A DNA stretch of 64,000 bases from Bernardetiaceae bacterium. Lineage in GTDB: Bacteria; Bacteroidota; Bacteroidia; Cytophagales; Thermoflexibacteraceae. The position numbers and the translations under genes were made by a program. Within the stretch, counting starts at the first letter, position 1. Each line of letters opens with the position of its first letter. Below, piece by piece: positions 8,769-17,411 of this stretch. Below the pieces are notes generated by a model that had not been told where the DNA came from, did no database searches, and saw nothing but the letters and a program-made list of their open reading frames with translations. The DNA lies in contig JANWWZ010000001.1 of the NCBI GenBank assembly GCA_025057115.1, forward strand, positions 290,324 through 354,323, read 5' to 3'.

Positions 8769-8776
8769 CAAATATA
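8769..8776 (-). promoter_or_regulatory. Bacteroidota -7 promoter element for rfbB
   Basis: On the minus strand the sequence reads TATATTTG, an exact match to the Bacteroidota consensus TAnnTTTG. It places a start of transcription near 8762, about 15 bases before the rfbB ATG at 8747. No good -33 TTG is visible at the usual distance. Confidence 0.5.
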
Positions 8777-8842
8777 AAGTCAGGCGAAGTGTTTTTGCAT
8801 ACAGGTTTTGTATATTGGTTTTTCACTAAATAGTTTTTAGCC

Positions 8843-10072
8843 ATGCAGCCCGAGCCCTCTCAATTAAATATCGATCCAGTAACCTTTCGACAAGAAACCG
8901 ATGCTTCCACTACCTCTGTTGAAAGTTCCTCTGAGTCTAAAGAGGAGAACCATCCGCTAGCAGTAGAGCCTGCAAAGAGCATTCGCGAGCAAATTAAATG
9001 GGCAGCAGAAGAAGCCAACATATTGCTAGAGTACACTGTGCATAAAGGCATTGAAATAGATGATGACACTTTTAATACCATTATCGAGGCTAAATATATC
9101 AAAACATGGGACGCGGAAAAAGAAATCAATTTTTGGAAGGCATATCGCAACATTTCTATTGCCATTCGTCCAGCGACAGTGCAAAGCATCAAAGCGGGAA
9201 AGGGATTTTATGGAAGGAAAGTTTCTTGGGTGCTAAAGTTATTAACAGGCAGGTGGTCTCAAGCTACAGTAGCCCAGTCGCGAATTGCTGTGCTGCGCTA
9301 CCGAGCCGTTGCTATCGTAGTGCTTTTGATAATTATCATTGCTCAGATTTACTCTTTTACAGGCAGTGAACTGACAAAGGAAAACAAAGAACTGCGCCGC
9401 GCCTTTGATTCACTTTTAGTGAAGAGTTGGCTAGTGCATCAAAAACTAGTACAAGCTAATACTAATCCTTCCGCCACTGCTGATAGTACTGAATACTGGC
9501 AATTGTACTACGAACTGGGAAAAGTGGAAACAATGCTAGAAGCGAATTTTAATTACATGATAGGCTGGCATAAGTGGTGGACACGAGCAGCAACTATTGG
9601 ACTTTATACGCCTAATATTCAAAAAGATACAGCAGCTGTCATAGACATTGGCTGGGCTGCCCCTGATGAAAATTTTCAGCGCTATCGTCCTTTGGCGCGA
9701 ATGGCTTATTCAGTGGATTTTCCGTTACAGGTGGTGAATATGTATTTATTACCCCTGTTGTACGGCATGATAGGAGCTTGCGCTTATGTGCTGCGCGAAA
9801 TTTCCAAAGAAGTGCAAAATATGACCTACTCAAGCGACGACTCAGTTAATTATAACTTGCGCATCCAGTTGGGAGCACTGGCAGGACTGATTGTGGGTTG
9901 GTTTCTTACTCCTTCTGGAGGAATGGCAGATAGTTTATTTAGTGTGTATAACTTAGGACCATTTGCATTATCTTTCCTGGCTGGATACAGCATCGAACTT
10001 GTCTTTTCTGCTATGGACAGGTTTATTACGGCTTTTTCTAACAAAACCGCTAGTAATACTAACGAAAAGTAA
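8843..10072 (+). CDS. Unknown multi-helix membrane protein
   Basis: 409 residues, family not recognised. The first 150 residues are hydrophilic: an acidic Ser/Glu-rich start, then a helical segment including a DAEKEINFWKAYRNIS stretch. One hydrophobic helix follows at about residues 153-176 (VVLLIIIIAQIYSF). Then comes a hydrophilic region of about 120 residues with a coiled-coil-like start (LTKENKELRRAFDSL), and three further helices in the last 120 residues. There is no signal peptide. Transcribed divergently from rfbB with about 95 bases between them; the TauE-like gene starts just 2 bases after its stop. Could be a conserved Bacteroidota envelope protein; function unknown. Confidence 0.75.
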   Translation: MQPEPSQLNIDPVTFRQETDASTTSVESSSESKEENHPLAVEPAKSIREQIKWAAEEANILLEYTVHKGIEIDDDTFNTIIEAKYIKTWDAEKEINFWKAYRNISIAIRPATVQSIKAGKGFYGRKVSWVLKLLTGRWSQATVAQSRIAVLRYRAVAIVVLLIIIIAQIYSFTGSELTKENKELRRAFDSLLVKSWLVHQKLVQANTNPSATADSTEYWQLYYELGKVETMLEANFNYMIGWHKWWTRAATIGLYTPNIQKDTAAVIDIGWAAPDENFQRYRPLARMAYSVDFPLQVVNMYLLPLLYGMIGACAYVLREISKEVQNMTYSSDDSVNYNLRIQLGALAGLIVGWFLTPSGGMADSLFSVYNLGPFALSFLAGYSIELVFSAMDRFITAFSNKTASNTNEK

Positions 10073-10073
10073 A

Positions 10074-10874
10074 TTGAGCCTGTACGAAGTTGGTCTTTAC
10101 TTGCTGCTGTTGCTGGCAGGGGCTTTTGCGGGGTTTATCAATACCTTGACGGGAAGCGGCTCGGTAGTAACCATTGCAGCGTTAATTTTCGCAGGACTGC
10201 CTGCCAATATTGCCAACGGAACCAACAGACTTGGGGTAATGGTGCAAACTTCTGTTGGCATGCTCACCTTTGCTCGGCACGGAAGAGCACATGTCAAAGG
10301 TTCCGAGTGGTTTATTATCCCTGCTGTGATAGGAGGCATGCTAGGTGCATGGGTAGCCACGCAAACCTCGGGTCAAGTCTTTGAGCGCTGGCTAGGGTTT
10401 GTCATGGTGCTGATGCTATTTATTATCCTCTACAAGCCGCAAAAATGGTTGCGCCAACATAGCCAAGCCGAGCAACAACGCACATTGCTGAATTTACTTG
10501 TGTTTTTCGGCGTCGGGTTTTACGGTGGCTTTATTCAAGCAGGCATCGGCATCTTTCTAATGATAGCATTGGTGTTGCTGGCAAAGTTCAACCTCCAAGA
10601 AACAACTATTCTCAAACTCAGCGTAGTGTTTTTTATCAACATTCCCTCTCTGCTCATTTTCATTTACTACGGTCAGGTAGAGTGGGTGTACGGGAGCATT
10701 ATGGCAATTGGTCAAAGCATAGGTGCTAACCTTGCTGCTCGGTTTGCCTTGAAAAGTCAGCAGGCAGCCTTGTGGACTTATCGCCTGCTGGTGGCTGTGG
10801 TATTGCTCTCCATCTGGGAACTGTTTGACTTAGGAGAATATACGCTCAAAATTTTTACTCTTGTGCTAACTTGA
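10074..10874 (+). CDS. TauE/SafE-family membrane permease
   Basis: Predicted anion (sulfite, sulfonate or organosulfur) exporter, inner membrane. About eight hydrophobic segments, with the family-type first half [15 protein letters not shown] and the repeated second half [11 protein letters not shown]. The reading frame is open further upstream but that part overlaps the preceding gene. A TTG at 10074, 2 bases after the previous stop, begins the family-like sequence (266 residues) and is my choice of start. Its last 20 bases overlap the convergent rfbA end. Substrate cannot be deduced. Confidence 0.83.
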   Translation: MSLYEVGLYLLLLLAGAFAGFINTLTGSGSVVTIAALIFAGLPANIANGTNRLGVMVQTSVGMLTFARHGRAHVKGSEWFIIPAVIGGMLGAWVATQTSGQVFERWLGFVMVLMLFIILYKPQKWLRQHSQAEQQRTLLNLLVFFGVGFYGGFIQAGIGIFLMIALVLLAKFNLQETTILKLSVVFFINIPSLLIFIYYGQVEWVYGSIMAIGQSIGANLAARFALKSQQAALWTYRLLVAVVLLSIWELFDLGEYTLKIFTLVLT

Positions 10875-11718
10875 TCAAATACTGTCCGTAACCGCTTTTG
10901 AGCAACGGTTGAGCAATAGCAAGTAATTGTTGGCGGTTGATATAACCCATTTTGTAGGCTACCTCTTCAATACAACCGATTTTGAGCCCTTGCCGCTCTT
11001 CAATGACTTGGACAAATTGCCCTGCTTGCATTAAAGAAGCAAATGTACCTGTATCCAGCCAAGCAGTACCGCGTTGGAGAACGCATACTTTGAGCTTTCC
11101 GCGGCGCAAATATTCTTTATTTACATCAGTAATTTCGTACTCGCCTCTGGCAGAGGGTTGAAGGCGAGCTGCAATTTCCAATACAGAGTTGTCGTACAAA
11201 TACAGCCCTGGCACGGCATAATTTGACTTTGGTTGCTTAGGTTTTTCCTCGATAGAAATAGCATTCATGTTAGCGTCAAATTCTACTACGCCGTAGCGTT
11301 CTGGGTCAGAGACGTGGTAAGCGAATATCACACCGCCATCGGGGTCATTGTGGGACTGCAGTAAGCCAGACATGCCCGCACCATAAAAAATGTTGTCTCC
11401 TAGAATAAGCGCTACTTTGTCGTTGCCCACAAAGTCGCGTCCAATGACAAAGGCTTGCGCCAATCCATTAGGAACGGGCTGTATAGCGTATTCGAAGCGA
11501 CAGCCAAGGTGGCTACCATCCCCTAACAACCGCTTAAATGCAGGTTGATCTTCAGGAGTAGTAATGATAAGTATTTCGCGGATGCCTGCTAGCATAAGCG
11601 TTGAAAGCGGATAGTAGATCATGGGCTTGTCGTAAACAGGAGCTAGCTGCTTGCTGATTGCCATTGTGATGGGGTAAAGCCGCGTGCCAGAGCCACCAGC
11701 CAAAATGATTCCTTTCAT
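10855..11718 (-). CDS. rfbA: Glucose-1-phosphate thymidylyltransferase
   Basis: First step of dTDP-sugar synthesis: glucose-1-phosphate plus dTTP to dTDP-glucose. 287 residues, full length. The nucleotidyltransferase signature [11 protein letters not shown] is at residues 8-18, followed by [17 protein letters not shown], the metal-binding LGDNIFYG, and the substrate-binding [13 protein letters not shown] and TAWLDTGT motifs. Lies downstream of the large repeat protein on the same strand, with a terminator hairpin between them, so it probably has its own promoter. Confidence 0.97.
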   Translation of the reverse strand: MKGIILAGGSGTRLYPITMAISKQLAPVYDKPMIYYPLSTLMLAGIREILIITTPEDQPAFKRLLGDGSHLGCRFEYAIQPVPNGLAQAFVIGRDFVGNDKVALILGDNIFYGAGMSGLLQSHNDPDGGVIFAYHVSDPERYGVVEFDANMNAISIEEKPKQPKSNYAVPGLYLYDNSVLEIAARLQPSARGEYEITDVNKEYLRRGKLKVCVLQRGTAWLDTGTFASLMQAGQFVQVIEERQGLKIGCIEEVAYKMGYINRQQLLAIAQPLLKSGYGQYLIKLAQE

Positions 11719-11721
11719 ACT

Positions 11722-11757
11722 AAAAACAACAAGGCGAAGGCTTGAAACACCTTCGCC
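11722..11757 (-). terminator. Intrinsic terminator of the large repeat-protein gene
   Basis: Perfect 8-bp stem GGCGAAGG/CCTTCGCC (arms 11733-11740 and 11750-11757, 9-base loop). On the minus strand it is followed by a T-rich run (TTGTTGTTTTTA). It lies about 35 bases beyond the stop of the repeat-protein gene and before rfbA. Confidence 0.8.
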
Positions 11758-11790
11758 AAAGTTACATGCCTTGAGCTAATTAGCCAATTT

Positions 11791-14700
11791 TTATTCAATC
11801 ACTATCCTGCGTGTTGCTACCAGAGGTCTTTCAAGCAAAGCGTGACTTACTTGCATGCGACACAGGTAAACTCCTGCAGGCAGGGCTTGCACGCCATTCT
11901 GCTCCCAAGTGCGGGTATGAAAACCTGGATTGCATTGTATGCTTTCGCTATAAACTTCCTGACCTATACTGTTAATGATACTTAGCCGAATAGTAGCACC
12001 TTCTAAACCTTCAGGCAAAGCAAAGTCAAAGTTTACTTGATCATGCGCAGGATTGGGATACACTTGCAAAGAGAAGCGCTCTACCTGCATTTGCTTTTGG
12101 ACAAAATTCCAATCTCCGTAAATAATGCGGAAGCGGCGCACAGGTCCTTCGCTTTGAAATACATAGCGGTTGAGTTTGTTCATCTCCACGTATCGATCAG
12201 CATCGCGGTCATGTAAGAATAGCTGGGTACCCTGACCGAAATAACTATTGTCCCACTGGATGGATACCTTGCCACCGATGCGATTGGTTTCTATGGTAAA
12301 CTCCCAAATATACTGGCTGGCTGTAGGTACCACATCTTTGGAAAACTTGGGGTAAAAGTACTCTGGGTGCAAAAAGTTCACTTCTAAATAATCGCCGAAG
12401 CGCGGCAAGGTCATCTCGTCATAGTCATCCTTGTTAGGGCTAGCATCAGTACGCATGCCAAAACCCGCTAGCTGATTGATGAGCTCGCCGTTTTGCACTT
12501 GCAGTGGTACTTCCCAATTAGGGCTGTTGATGGGATTTCGAAGTGCAACAGGTTCAGGCTCTTCTGTTCTACCACTATTGATATTGCGATTTTTCAGTAC
12601 AGGGATTTGAATGCTCATAGCTCGGTCAGCAAACACAAATCCACCGCGAAAACGCCTTAATACATCCTCATCGCGGAAGGAGCCATTGCTGAAGGTGCGA
12701 AGTCTTCCTAATCCAGAAGGGTTGTTGTTAGCAGTGCGTACATCGTTCCAAGAAATATTGAAGTTATACGGGGAGCCGATTTGGTTCCAGCCTTGCTGCA
12801 AATTCATCACGAAAGGATTTTGTTGATTGGCGCGCGCGCCATCTCCTGGTCCAGTATCAATGGTATTAGAAGTAGTTGACCAAGGTTCGCGCACAATGAG
12901 CCAGTATCCTTTGCCCAACAAGATGTTTCGGAAGCCTTCAGGATACTCCAGATTTTGACCATTCTCGTAATGGAATAGCCGCCAACGCTTGTTGTCGTAA
13001 CTACCTAGCTCGTTTTCAAATACAGCAAGGGCTTCTTTGTTATCCAAGTTAAGAGGTATGGAAATGATTTGATAATCCTGCTGAGTAAAGCCAAAGCGAA
13101 TATCGGGAATGGAGATGCCGCGCGCACTAGAATAACGCACATACGTATAACCTCTCTGCGAACGGGTTGTATTTCCAGCGCGGTCAAATACTTCAAAGAA
13201 GTATTCTACTCCCAACTCGTCAAAATCAGCGCTGGCGATGAAAGCGCGGTACACGTTGTCGGTTAGTACGGCGTCGCGCTGGCGGAAAGCACTCTCAGGC
13301 TGGGTGATTCCTTTAAAGGAGCAAACTACTCGCTGAATGCCTACGTTATCGGTAGCGGTAATAGTAGGAGCGATAGATTCAATAGTTTGGCTAAAATCCA
13401 GAACAGTGGGGAAGTTCGTGTTAGTAATCACAGGCGGGATGTTATCGATAGCAATGCTAAAAATTCCACTAAGTCCAAATACAGCAGAGTTAGTGGCTAC
13501 CGAAACGCGAATGCGGTAGTTAGTTCCTAAAGGAAAATCAGGGGTGATGAGTCGGTTAAAAGTGCCGCTGTTTTCCACAGTGCTGGCAATTTCGCGCACT
13601 AAAGTTCCATCAGCAGTAACCAAATCAATCCGATGCAGTAGGTTGCCTAAATTGCTTTGCCATACAATATTGTAGCTAAGTGTACGGAACCATATATCGC
13701 CATTAGCAGGAGAAATAACCGTAATTTGAGGTCTGGTAATGCGGAAATCAGCGTTGCTATCGTCAAAGAAGGCAGGAGCACCAGCGGCACTAATGCGCAC
13801 GCGGTAATCTGCGCCAGTTTGTAAATTGTCGGGTAGAGTCCAGGCAAATGAACCACCTGTAGCGGAAGGGGTAATGTTTTGCAGCACTGCACCGCCTTTG
13901 AGCAAATCTATCCGAACAGGATTGCCAGCTAAGTTATCTTCCCACGTAATGGTATAGCGGAAGTTGTTGCTAAACCAAGATTCGCCGCCGTTAGGTGAAA
14001 TAACTCTGATCTGCGGGCGGGTTATAGTGATGAAGCCAGTATTTTCGTCAAAGCGGGTTTCATCAGTCAGGTTGGTAATTCTTATGCGGTAATCGCTACC
14101 TGGGATGATGTCAGTAGGCAGGGTCCAGCGGAAGATATTTCCTGATACGTTATTGGCTATATTGCGCACTATTACGCTTCCACGAACAAGATCTATTCGC
14201 ACATTGCCAGGTAAATTGCTTATCCAGGTAATATCATAGGTATAGCCTAAGAAAAGTTCTTGTCCACTGGAAGGAGTAACGAGGGCAAATTGCTGTGCTA
14301 GCAATCGGAAATCATTATCACTTACGTCAGAAGCGCGGTTGTCGTCAGTGCGAATTCTGATGCGGTATCCTTCGCTGCCTAAGCCCAGCGTTGTGGAAGC
14401 AATCCATACAAAACTACCTTGCGTAGCTGGCACAGCGGGATTGATAACACCAACGAGTGTATTGTTTTGCAACAGTTCAATAATCACGTTCCCGCTTGTG
14501 ATATTAGTTTGCCATTGAATCGTAAAGGAAGTACCTCTTACAATGACTTCTCCACCGTTGGGTGCAACGACGCGAATGGTGTCATTGTTAGCAATAGTAA
14601 AGGGATTGTCGCTAAAGTCGCGTAAAGTAGAGTCTGCTGTACTGCTAATGCGCACGCGGTAATTATTTGCCAGCGGTAAAGTTCCTGGAACAGTCCAAGT

Positions 14701-16359
14701 AAATATTCCCGTGCTGGGTACGCTTGCGGCAATTGTTTGCAAAAAGTTAGTGCCTCTGAAAAGGTCAATTTTGACATTTTCAGGAATGTTGTCCGTCCAT
14801 GTAATATTGTGGTTGCGCGTGCGGAAAAACGTTTCCCCGCCGTTAGGCACTTGTACAGTAATGGAAGGATCGCCAATAATTTCAAAGTTAGCATCGCTTT
14901 CGTCTATCGAGCCATTGGCATGAAAAGTGATGCGAATGCGGTAATTATTTGCCAGTGTTACCGTAGGAGGAATCAACCAATTAAAAGTGCCACTGTTGGG
15001 AATATTGGAAGCCAAATTGAGAATAAGCGTTCCAGCGCGCATGAGGTCTATGGTTACATTGCCTCCTAAGTTGCTTTCCCATGTGATGGGATAGGTGCGC
15101 GTGCGATTGAACACTTCTCCCCCATTAGGCGAGGTAACTCTTCCAAAAGGACCACTAATGTTAAAATTACCTGACGTAGCTACGTAAATTGGCGTAGTAG
15201 CCAGACTTCTCAATCTAATTCGATAACTTCCATCGGGTAGAGTAATGGGAACCGTCCATGTAAAAGAACCTGCTGCAGCAGGAGTGCTAGCAGAAACGAT
15301 AGTTGAGTCCGTTCCGTGAAGCAGTACAATGGCTAAATTTCCCGTGAGATTGGTTTCCCAAGTGATGTTGTAATTAGCTCCTTTTAAGACATTGGTGCCA
15401 GTGGAAGGAGTATTGAGAATTAAGTAATTGCCGATGATAAAATTAGGCGAAGTAACTGTTGCGGTGGGATCGGAGTTATTAGTCAGGCGAATTTGATAGT
15501 CGTTACCGTCTGCTAGGGTATTAGGAACGGTCCAAGAAAAAGGATTGACGCTTGTACCTAAGCTAATAGTAGATACTAGCACTCCTGCTTTTAATAAATC
15601 GATGCGGAAGTTACCTGAAAGGCTTGTTTGCCATTGAATTTGTTGAGTAGTCCCGCGTTGCCATTTAGAAGTAGCAGTAGGAGAAAGGATGCGCAGCACT
15701 CGCCCAATCATAAAGTCATCGGCGCTAACTGCATTGACAAAAGGGTCTGCTACACTACTGATGCGAATGCGATAGGTGTGGTCATCAGGTAACCCAGCAT
15801 CCACATTCCACAGTTCGGAACCATCATTAGGAGTAGCGTTAAACAGTACGCTTTGCACTACATTGCCTCGTAGTAATTCTATGCGCACATTTTGCGTAGC
15901 GGGTAAGTTAACACTTGTCCAGGTTATCATGTAAGCCCCAGGCTTTGGAATAGCTTGCCCTCCATTAGGTTGGGTGATACTGATGCTTCTACCCCCTGTG
16001 ATGGAGAAAGTCCCATCGCTAAAGTCGCTTTCTGCTGATGCGGTAGCACGCCGAACGCGAATCCGATAATCATTGCGGCTAGCAATCGTACCAGGAATGG
16101 TCCATGCAAAAGGACTTGCTGTAATGCTACTAGGAGTAAGTGTTTGATAAAGCTCACCTCCAGCAAACAATTCTAATACAAACACGTCGTTAGCCGGACC
16201 TCCAGGAGTAAAACTAAAGGTAATATTTATAGTACTTCCAGCGGTTAGCGTTTCCCCGCCGTTGGGATAGGTTAACGTTACAGGTTGTGATAATGCAATC
16301 AATGGCAATAGCAAAAGCAACCACGTTGCTAGAGTGCTGAGTATCTTTTTCATAGGCAT
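11791..16359 (-). CDS. Giant secreted protein with ten tandem Kre9/KNH-like repeats and T9SS type-A signal
   Basis: 1522 residues. A signal peptide (MPMKKILSTLATWLLLLLPLIALSQ) is followed by ten repeats of about 90-97 residues (about residues 26-970). Each reads roughly PNGGE-x-(9-10)-Y-I-TW-x-NL-x-GNV-x-IDL...FxWTxP...(N/D)YRIRI...F-x-I, the pattern of the Ser/Thr-rich Kre9/KNH-like domain. After the repeats comes an Ig-like segment (VITATDNVGI type), a region with GKGYWLI and QQGWNQIGSPYNF, and a C-terminal type-A T9SS sorting domain (VYPNPAHDQVNFDF ... LPAGVYLCRM ... RRIVIE). The protein should therefore be exported and attached at, or released from, the cell surface; adhesin or matrix fibre is an inference. 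No catalytic motif seen. A single-repeat membrane protein is encoded 55 bases upstream. Confidence 0.9.
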   Translation of the reverse strand: MPMKKILSTLATWLLLLLPLIALSQPVTLTYPNGGETLTAGSTINITFSFTPGGPANDVFVLELFAGGELYQTLTPSSITASPFAWTIPGTIASRNDYRIRVRRATASAESDFSDGTFSITGGRSISITQPNGGQAIPKPGAYMITWTSVNLPATQNVRIELLRGNVVQSVLFNATPNDGSELWNVDAGLPDDHTYRIRISSVADPFVNAVSADDFMIGRVLRILSPTATSKWQRGTTQQIQWQTSLSGNFRIDLLKAGVLVSTISLGTSVNPFSWTVPNTLADGNDYQIRLTNNSDPTATVTSPNFIIGNYLILNTPSTGTNVLKGANYNITWETNLTGNLAIVLLHGTDSTIVSASTPAAAGSFTWTVPITLPDGSYRIRLRSLATTPIYVATSGNFNISGPFGRVTSPNGGEVFNRTRTYPITWESNLGGNVTIDLMRAGTLILNLASNIPNSGTFNWLIPPTVTLANNYRIRITFHANGSIDESDANFEIIGDPSITVQVPNGGETFFRTRNHNITWTDNIPENVKIDLFRGTNFLQTIAASVPSTGIFTWTVPGTLPLANNYRVRISSTADSTLRDFSDNPFTIANNDTIRVVAPNGGEVIVRGTSFTIQWQTNITSGNVIIELLQNNTLVGVINPAVPATQGSFVWIASTTLGLGSEGYRIRIRTDDNRASDVSDNDFRLLAQQFALVTPSSGQELFLGYTYDITWISNLPGNVRIDLVRGSVIVRNIANNVSGNIFRWTLPTDIIPGSDYRIRITNLTDETRFDENTGFITITRPQIRVISPNGGESWFSNNFRYTITWEDNLAGNPVRIDLLKGGAVLQNITPSATGGSFAWTLPDNLQTGADYRVRISAAGAPAFFDDSNADFRITRPQITVISPANGDIWFRTLSYNIVWQSNLGNLLHRIDLVTADGTLVREIASTVENSGTFNRLITPDFPLGTNYRIRVSVATNSAVFGLSGIFSIAIDNIPPVITNTNFPTVLDFSQTIESIAPTITATDNVGIQRVVCSFKGITQPESAFRQRDAVLTDNVYRAFIASADFDELGVEYFFEVFDRAGNTTRSQRGYTYVRYSSARGISIPDIRFGFTQQDYQIISIPLNLDNKEALAVFENELGSYDNKRWRLFHYENGQNLEYPEGFRNILLGKGYWLIVREPWSTTSNTIDTGPGDGARANQQNPFVMNLQQGWNQIGSPYNFNISWNDVRTANNNPSGLGRLRTFSNGSFRDEDVLRRFRGGFVFADRAMSIQIPVLKNRNINSGRTEEPEPVALRNPINSPNWEVPLQVQNGELINQLAGFGMRTDASPNKDDYDEMTLPRFGDYLEVNFLHPEYFYPKFSKDVVPTASQYIWEFTIETNRIGGKVSIQWDNSYFGQGTQLFLHDRDADRYVEMNKLNRYVFQSEGPVRRFRIIYGDWNFVQKQMQVERFSLQVYPNPAHDQVNFDFALPEGLEGATIRLSIINSIGQEVYSESIQCNPGFHTRTWEQNGVQALPAGVYLCRMQVSHALLERPLVATRRIVIE

Positions 16360-16414
16360 ATTTGATTGGTTTTTAGTTTCAACTCACAACAAGTAAAGTC
16401 AAATCAGTAAGAAA

Positions 16415-16948
16415 TCAGGGACCCTCCGGCAAAGGTGGTTCAGGCAAGGGCTTAGTTTTGGGTTTGGCAAGTTGGATACCTAAAAAAGAGAGGCCAGTAG
16501 CTAGCAGCAAGCCGCCAACTGCCCATAGATATATGCGTTTGCTCTTCTTGTCAGCTTTAAAAGTAAGCAAATTGGTTTTGCCTTGTACTTCACTATAACT
16601 GGTTGATTGTACCACGATGCGATAGTTGCTTCCTTTGGCAAGCGTGGAAGGAACTTTCCAAATGATGCTATTGGTACCACGGCGGCTAGGAACCTTGTAC
16701 TCGATGGTAGCAAAAAGCATCTCATTTCGGTAGAGTTCTATTTGTACTGTGTCGTTAAAGTTAGTTGTCCAGGTAATTATCTGCTCTTTGCCAAGAAAGA
16801 CTACTTCTTGAGGTTGTTCGATGCGAATTATCTTTGAGCTGTCAGAAAGGGCAAAAGTTTTACAAAACAAAGGTTTGGCAGCACGGGAGTGAACACACAA
16901 TAACGATCCCATCGTTACTGCCAGTAGTAACTTTGACTTCATAAGCAT
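16415..16948 (-). CDS. Membrane-anchored protein with one Kre9/KNH-like repeat
   Basis: 177 residues. The N-terminus is a signal peptide (hydrophobic core LLLAVTMGSLLCVHSRA; Met codons at 16948 and 16942 both possible). Residues about 38-130 form one copy of the same repeat found ten times in the next gene: IIRIEQPQEVVFLGKEQIITW, then TVQIELYR, and GSNYRIVV. A basic stretch KADKKSKR, one transmembrane helix (LWAVGGLLLATGLSFLGIQL) and a short Pro-rich tail (PKTKPLPEPPLPEGP) follow. It precedes the giant repeat gene on the same strand by 55 bases and is likely co-transcribed. I infer that it is a membrane-bound partner or anchor; no family name is offered. Confidence 0.8.
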   Translation of the reverse strand: MLMKSKLLLAVTMGSLLCVHSRAAKPLFCKTFALSDSSKIIRIEQPQEVVFLGKEQIITWTTNFNDTVQIELYRNEMLFATIEYKVPSRRGTNSIIWKVPSTLAKGSNYRIVVQSTSYSEVQGKTNLLTFKADKKSKRIYLWAVGGLLLATGLSFLGIQLAKPKTKPLPEPPLPEGP

Positions 16949-17411
16949 CTAAAAATTTTTTGGTAAAATAATGCAACTTACAAGTGAGATAGTGGACCTA
17001 TTCCATTTAATACGCAACCCTTCATCAAAAGGATACGTCAAATGCTTTGCGGTATGGGATTGAAAAATACCAAATTTTCATGATTTTGTGCTTTTTAACA
17101 GCAAATTGAGCCATAATATAGTTTAAACCATCTTAAGTATCTAATGCGTAAGCTTCGACATTTTCATTTTGCAATTCCTTAGAATAGAAACTCTCGAGCT
17201 TTTCCAGCATCTGGCTTTTGGTGCCAGGTCATTCTACAAACGGCTTGACTTTTAGCATATTGCATGGTTTCCACTTGCAAAAGTGCAAATCTCAAAGTAA
17301 AGTTTTGAAATTGATAGTTTCAGTTGTAAGTCAATAGCTAAGTTACTTTAGCAAATCAAGACTTACTTGCTGCTACTGCTTTGAGCAACAGCAAGTAAAT
17401 TTAATTCAACA
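16949..17411. other. 463-bp gene-poor interval with a possible decayed coding remnant
   Basis: No full gene. On the minus strand, two short overlapping frames look protein-like: one from about 17321 down to 17180 (containing QVETMQYAKSQAVCRM and ending at a TAA) and another from about 17212 down to 17127 (containing MLEKLESFYSKELQNEN and ending in a TAA). They are offset by one frame, as would result from a frameshift in a dying gene. I cannot name the parent gene. The interval also contains the hairpin at 17363-17398. Confidence 0.3.
17363..17398 (-). terminator. Hairpin downstream of the ATP-grasp gene
   Basis: Perfect 10-bp inverted repeat TTACTTGCTG/CAGCAAGTAA (17363-17372 and 17389-17398). 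The 16-base interior can add a small GCT/AGC stem. It sits 14 bases past the ATP-grasp stop on that strand. There is no strong T-run, so termination is likely but not certain. Confidence 0.5.

Noticed and set aside
10091..10120. TTACTTGCTGCTGTTGCTGG in the TauE gene resembles the hairpin arm at 17363
   Set aside because: The second copy lies in coding sequence for leucine-rich membrane helix and has no partner arm; not a repeat family.
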